In this document: in pieces, positions 58,886 to 64,000 of the stretch
Layout: each line of letters begins with the position of its first letter
How positions within the stretch are numbered: the stretch's first letter is position 1
DNA from: Cheiracanthium punctorium
Lineage: Eukaryota > Arthropoda > Arachnida > Araneae > Cheiracanthiidae
DNA length: 64,000 bases
NCBI GenBank assembly: GCA_038373885.1
Contig: JAWZYV010000102.1
Span: 364,904-428,903, forward strand
Reading direction: 5' to 3'
The notes under the pieces: generated by a model
The model's input: only the letters and a program-made list of their open reading frames with translations
Database searches by the model: none
Told to the model about the DNA's origin: nothing
Position numbers and translations under genes: made by a program

Positions 58886-59196
58886 TTTCCCTAAATAAAG
58901 TATATATAAGTCCCTAATACTAATATAAGTCCCTAAAAGTTTATTACTTTTTTCCCCTTCTTTAAATACATTCGGGGCAAAAATTTCCCCAGCACTTCAG
59001 AATTTTCCCCGAACATGGTTTGCTCGTTCAGACATATTATTCACATGTGGTTTCTACGTTCAAGTTCTTCTCGGCGTAACACTTTTTTTTAATGTCTTTT
59101 TTAAAAACCTCTTACAATTAGACTGTCCTAAATATGTCCAACTCGTATATAAATCTGGCGATCTCGCTCTATGCTCCATTAAATTAACCTTTTCAG

Positions 59197-59419
59197 ATGG
59201 ATGTCCTGGAGATCTATTCTCCCTTAGCAGTCCGAAGACAGTCGGTGGTTATCGTTCAACTTTCCTTGCTCAGTTGCTTGTTATCGATTGCTCTAACCAC
59301 TTTTCGAACTGGTTCTTATCTCGTTAAGCCAATCACAGGAATCCCCTTAACGTCCCTACCTCAAGGCGGGGCCAGAGTTAACGTAACTTTTTTTACCGAT
59401 TCGGGGAGAATCGACTCCT
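59197..59419 (+). CDS. Candidate coding exon, unrecognised
   Basis: A Met-started frame is preceded directly by TTTTCAG, an acceptor-like motif, and runs into TTG|TAAGT or a shifted donor TTGTAAGT near 59420. The predicted 75 residues include a hydrophobic run (about residues 17-37, VVIVQLSLLSCLLSIALTT) that could be a signal anchor. Base composition is less AT-rich than the flanks. No family was recognised and no flanking exon found. It may equally be part of an old repeat. Confidence 0.15.
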
Positions 59420-60758
59420 TGTAAGTCTATTCTCGTCCTGCAGGTAACCACGTACAGTCGATATCCCAGCCGTAGGAGGTCGTAGGAGGAGACTTCATTC
59501 TTCCTCTTGAGGTTGGCTAAACCAAGCTAAATTGGTTATAGGAAAATGACACGTCAGTAGACAACAAACGGCTGGTTACATCGAGTTGGTAAATTGTCGT
59601 CTGTAGGTAAGTGTCTGTATTGGAGGACATGGGACGTAGCGAGAAAGAAATTTCGGGGGGAGGGGGTGCCCAAACGGTGAAAAAGGTAGAATTTCTTATA
59701 CAAATGCTTGATTCATTGACATCCAATAAACAAAAATCCAAAATTTCGGGAGGGTACCCAAGCCCCCATGGCCCACCCCCTGCCAACATCGCTGGAGGAG
59801 AATAGGTCTCCAGGTTGGGAGTCTTCACTGTATTGACTACAATTCCGTATCCTTCGTCGTCGTCATTTATTAAGCGAATTCTCATTTTCCGAATGTTTTT
59901 AACAATCTTGTGCTATACTACAAAGGTGGGCTGTGCTTGTGAAGTACCCCCGAAGTGTGTTCGCATAGGGTTTCACAAATTATACGCACATGACTATTTT
60001 TTAAAATGTGGATATGCTCCACGGAACACCGTGTTAAAAAAAAGTATTAAAAAAATAATGAACAGTAGTGGATAGGTTTCCTTGTGTATAAACTCTTCCA
60101 TACAACTGTCTGTAATAATAAATAAATAAATCCTAACTAATATTATAAATGCGAAAGTGAGTTTGTTTGATTGTTTATGACGCTTTCACGCCTAAACCGC
60201 TGAATCGATTAGGATGCATTTTGGTTTAGATATAGAGGGGACCCTGGAGTTGGTTATAGGCTAATTAGAATTTTAGATTTTTAATTACTTTTTTAATTAT
60301 TAATTAAAAACCGCTTTTACATTGGCATGGTTGGCGAGTTTCGCCCGTATCAAATGATTCATGTTTTGAGCTAACAAGAATGCTATTACTTCAATAAATA
60401 AGCGCGTGCATCTGAAAAACATTAAATACCACGGAAATTAAGCCAGTTTTATGCCAAATCTATCTATCTGTAATAATAAAAATGAATGGTCTCCAGACAA
60501 ATCTACAGAAAGCAGAGCTTTGAAAATTTGAGCATGATTGAGCCCACAACTTCGGTAAAGTGCACCCGAGGCTCAAAATTTTGAAATTTTAACTACTTTT
60601 CAAACTATTAATTAAAAGCCGTTTTATCGCCCGTACAAAATGATTTATGCTTTTGAAATAAAGCAGAAATTCTATTTGCAAAATCACATGCATTTGAAAA
60701 ACATGGAAATTATGTTGATTTTACGCCAAATTAAAAAGCATAAGTAAAGAAAAGGGTA

Positions 60759-60908
60759 CTTACGTATTATCACGGCGGTCCGCCAAGACAAGCGATTTTT
60801 TGCCGAAATAAATGCCGGGCACATGAAATTATTAATGGTTTTGAATACGATTGGCAACAGTTTGGCAACCCATTTGACGGGAATGACCGCTGGGATAATA
60901 CATAAGTA
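60759..60908. mobile_element. Tc1/mariner-type MITE, copy 2
   Basis: TA-CTTACGTATTATCAC-GGCGGTCC and GACCGCTGGGATAATACA-TAAGTA edges are inverted, with TA at each end. The interior matches 27436-27605. It is nested in the Helitron. Confidence 0.8.
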
Positions 60909-61259
60909 CCAAGAAAAATCCAGATGTGTTTCTTAAAGTTCATAAATTTCCAAATCCTACCAATAATATAAATGTGTACGTTCGTGTGTTTGGATGTTTT
61001 TGACTGAATCCCACAAAAATGGTTGAACGGATTTGAAAAAATTTGTAATGAAAATAGCTTATGCCCTGGACTAACATACAGGCAGCCTTTCAAGCATATA
61101 GCATAAATAATTCTTTTACAAAGACACTCAAAATAATTCTAATGCATTGCGCTCTATGGAAATTTTGTAGCTACTAAACCGATTCTAAAACTTTTTTCAC
61201 TGATTAAAAGTTACATTATTCCTGAGTATCATTGTTTGTTTTTGGATTAAGACCGATTG

Positions 61260-61468
61260 ACTGCACTAGGGTCCTAGGCCTATATGGAAAATTCCTCTGT
61301 GGGGGATTTTCTAAGGGATCCTAGCCCGTATTTATGCGAGGTTTTTTAGAAAACCACGGAAAACTGGGAGCGGCTAGGTCGACAGGCGCGACCAGGGTTT
61401 GAATCTGGCACCTCCCCCTTGCAGTTTTGAGAGCAGAACTTCTTAGACACTGGTGGCATCCTAAGTGT
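61260..61468 (-). mobile_element. SINE-2, minus strand
   Basis: On the minus strand a tRNA-like head (CCAGTGTCTAAGAAGTTC, B-box-like GATTCAAACCCTGG) is followed by the SINE-2 body CAGTTTTCCGTGGTTTTCT and ATAAATACGGGCTAGGATCC. It interrupts the Helitron's internal repeats. Confidence 0.75.
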
Positions 61469-62382
61469 TATAGGCTACCTTTAATGCATATATCACAGAT
61501 AGTTCTTTTACAGGGATGCTAATAAGAATTACATTACGCTCTATGTGCATCTCTGTAAGTACTGAACCGATTCCTAAACTTTTTTTACTGATAGTAAGCT
61601 ACACTATTCTTGAGTATTATAGGCTAAAATTCATGCATGTAGCATAAATAGTTCCTTTACAGGAACACTCAAAATAATTCTAATACATTACGCTCTCTGG
61701 GTATCTCTGTAACTACAGAACCGATTCTCAAACTTTTTCACTAATAGAAAGCTGCTCTATTCTTGATTAACATAGACTAAAATTCATGCATATAGCATAA
61801 ATATTTCTTTTACAAAACAGTTCGCAAATACTGTCATAACTGTCTCTATTCGCCAAATGCCTGAAAAAAATCTAAATTTAGTAACTCTGTGCATATTCTT
61901 TTATTTTAAATGAAGTATACTAACATGCATTATACTTCATTTGAAACAAGTAAAAAGCAAATAATATTTAAATGCAGTTCCTTTTGTCGCAACAATATTT
62001 GTTATTCACACATGCTACATTTCTGTCGGGACCTAATTCTAAAGCCGACGTGGACGAAGTCGCGGGTAGCAGCTAGTAAATAAATAAATGCAACAGGCAC
62101 ATAGCTAGAGAAAAAAAATTAAGAGTGTGCACGAGGTGGAAAAGGTATAATTTATCATAAAAAGGTTTGATTTTTGACACTCAATCAACAAGAAAAATTT
62201 CGAATTTTTGGAGGGACCCCCATCTTTTGTGATCCACCCGCTCCCTGGCTAGGTCCCTGAATTGCAAAAACTCTTGAAAATGCGAAAATAGAACAGCGTT
62301 ACTGTTAAGCATTGTTAAAACAATATTCGATTATTATTATTATTTGTACTGTAATTTTTTTTTTCGCTGTGTTAATTTTGGA

Positions 62383-62610
62383 GCGGTGCCTTACCATGGC
62401 CGAGTGGATAAAACACTGTATATGGTAGACGGCTGAAGTACGAAGGTCCCCCGCTCGGCTGGCAATTTAACGGTCTGGAATTTTGGTCGGTTTTCTCCAG
62501 ATGTAACGTGAATACGCGTTGGAACGCCTTAAAAAGCCCCCCAGGCACCCGAGGCACCCGTACCGTAGGCAAATGCCCCACATATAGACTTACCATAACA
62601 CAAAACACTT
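62383..62610 (+). mobile_element. SINE-1, full length
   Basis: A-box ATGGCCGAGTGGATAAAACA, body TTTTCTCCAGATGTAACGTG and AATACGCGTTGGAACGCC, tail CATAACACAAAAC. An exact 11-bp TSD, TTAATTTTGGA, lies at 62372-62382 and 62611-62621. Confidence 0.9.
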
Positions 62611-62987
62611 TTAATTTTGGAAGTGTGTAAGAAAGAGAAGTGTGTTCTGTAAAATTTTCGGAATTTATCCATTAAAAGTTTTCGCAAGTAGAATTGTTGA
62701 TGCGAAATTGTTCGTTATTGTATTTCGGGGATACTCTGAAATATTTTCCCCGGATGAGAATACTCTTGAAGATAATCTCCAAGGAAGACTATTATCGAGA
62801 ATTTTTAACATGTCTACCCCCAACGGACAGCCTTTAACTTATTATTAAAAATTATTCTACTCGATTTATTTATTTACTATGCGTCAAATGCTATTGTGTA
62901 AACAATATATTGGAAAGTTTGTCGTGTGCTATCTTTCGCTTTAGTTTAGTTTTCAAATTGAAAATTTATACCCTACTCTCTTAATAA

Positions 62988-63258
62988 TCAAGAGTGAAAA
63001 ACCAGTGCTGAGGAGTGATATATCACCCTACCTTCGTGACAAAAATCAGCCAACCTCCATAGAGTGAGAAATCACTATTCTGAAGAGTGACATTTCTGAC
63101 TCTGGACTAGGAGTGAGAATTCAAAAACCCACTCCGGGAAAGAGTGCCTCACTCTAAGGAAAGGGTGACAGCACGCCATCCCTTAAAGAGTGGAGCGCTC
63201 TGATCAAGAGTGAGCTATGACCCTTTTTAAGAGTGACCGTCACTTTTTATAGGGTGAT
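62988..63258. repeat. Cluster of GAGTGA motifs
   Basis: AGAGTGA, GGAGTGA or close variants recur about eleven times in 270 bp at irregular spacing of 15-45 bp, with some inverted TCACTCT copies. It is not a simple tandem array. Origin unknown. Confidence 0.6.
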
Positions 63259-63477
63259 TATTCGAGACCGTATCCAGGGGTCCGGACCCTCCCCCCTCCC
63301 AAAAAAATTGATTTTTGTTAATAAAATAATAATAATGACGTCTTTTTGTGAAAAATTCTGCCTTTTCCACGGTTTGGACCCTGCCTGAAATTTTTGTCTG
63401 GGTACGGCCCTGGATTTATTCCTTGCATATGCCTTGCTTCTGGCTATCACTATTTTAGGGAAATTAAAATAATTCCT

Positions 63478-63482
<5 letters not shown>

Positions 63483-63514
<32 letters not shown>
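63483..63514. repeat. (TA)n microsatellite
   Basis: About 16 TA units, followed by AT-rich sequence to the window end with no feature. Confidence 0.95.
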
Positions 63515-63516
<2 letters not shown>

Positions 63517-64000
63517 CTGTATCTGGTAACAGCATTGATTATTATTATTTTTTAAATATTTGGCAAATATTAAAAGATATTTTCTATATAGCATCAATAT
63601 TTATCCAATCTTGTGAATTCATTGAAAATAAAATCCAATATTATAAATTTAATATTTTGCCCATTTGAAGTCAAATTTTAATACTATTGAATCTTAAAGT
63701 ATTTGAAATTTATCAATAATATTGAGTGTATATTAGAAATATTTCCAATATTATTAAGTACTAATTACTTTTAATTATTAAAATTTACATATATGTGAAT
63801 ACTTTGAGAGTAAAGACCACTTCCAGTATTGGTAAAAACTAGAGTTTAGCCCTGATATATGCTCAAAATGTTATTATCATTTGTAAAATTTTAATTAACA
63901 TATGAAGTGTGTATTGAAATATTAATTATATATTGAGAATATTTCTGAAGTAGTTTCACTACCAATGAACTTTTAAATATTAACTCGATATTGTGAAAAC

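Larger units (their letters stand above)
60132..62076 (+). mobile_element. Non-autonomous Helitron (family B) with nested elements
   Basis: The 5' end TCCTAACTAATATTATAAAT, preceded by A, then GCGAAAGTGAGTTTGTTTG and a CTTTCACGCCTAAACCGCTG block is a widely shared animal Helitron signature. The 3' end CGACGTGGACGAAGTCGCGG then GTAGCAGCTAG precedes a T. The element is 1945 bp, with a mariner MITE and a SINE inside and three repeats of an ACTCAAAATAATTCTAAT unit (about 61125, 61512 and 61662). No Rep/helicase frame. Confidence 0.92.

Noticed and set aside
59517..59885. 122-codon minus-strand frame
   Set aside because: Pro-rich part is driven by G-rich runs, an overlapping frame is open on the other strand, and no family is recognised.
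62372..62608. 78-codon minus-strand frame
   Set aside because: It coincides with a full SINE-1 copy read antisense.
63247..63597. 116-codon minus-strand frame
   Set aside because: It crosses the (TA)n microsatellite, giving an Ile-Tyr repeat, and a mobile-element-like G/C-rich edge.

Overview
This is a 64 kb piece of an AT-rich animal nuclear genome. It has long intron-like or intergenic stretches, many microsatellites and homopolymers, and a dense layer of eukaryotic transposable elements: Helitrons, hAT, piggyBac-like and Tc1/mariner-like non-autonomous elements, foldback elements, and tRNA-derived SINEs with target-site duplications (TSDs). No rRNA gene, bona fide tRNA gene, CRISPR array, operon or bacterial-type gene is visible. 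An arthropod, perhaps an arachnid, fits best, but that is inferred from repeat style and not proven.

Coding content is almost nil. The one segment I recognise as protein-coding is a THAP zinc-finger first exon (12871-13014, + strand) that ends on a canonical splice donor. It lies antisense inside a 2.8 kb Helitron-like element (11356-14189). A weaker exon-like frame lies at 59197-59419. Other open frames are short, low complexity, or made of repeats.

Layout. 1-2173: Helitron end fragment and a 2 kb element with internal 173-bp repeats. 2.3-10.7 kb: decayed DNA-transposon pieces, a 706-bp Helitron (A1) and an asymmetric hairpin element. 11.4-14.2 kb: the THAP-carrying Helitron with a second hairpin element inside. 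14.2-19.2 kb: mostly featureless. 19.7-21.7 kb: a second Helitron-A copy (A2) split by an 828-bp hAT and a 369-bp inverted-repeat element; copy A1 is the matching empty site. 21.8-34 kb: SINEs, a possible solo LTR, mariner and piggyBac MITEs, and tandem duplications. 34-38 kb: SINEs and two CTCF-like motifs. 38.5-41.5 kb: a 2.9 kb hAT shell with an exact 8-bp TSD. 41.5-44.8 kb: no feature. 44.8-46.2 kb: a Helitron with seven ~155-bp repeats. 46.7-52 kb: hAT, piggyBac-like foldback MITEs, SINE and foldback elements. 55.5-56.4 kb: a piggyBac-like MITE holding two hAT MITEs. 60.1-62.1 kb: a Helitron holding a mariner MITE and a SINE. 62.4-63.5 kb: a SINE, a clustered GAGTGA-motif block and a TA microsatellite.

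No transposase, reverse transcriptase or Rep/helicase frame is present, so every mobile element here would have been moved by enzymes encoded elsewhere. The nested insertions give a relative time order. The best leads are the THAP exon inside a Helitron, the asymmetric hairpin family with 11-12 bp flanking repeats, and the piggyBac-like foldback family that carries YY1/Pho-like motifs.
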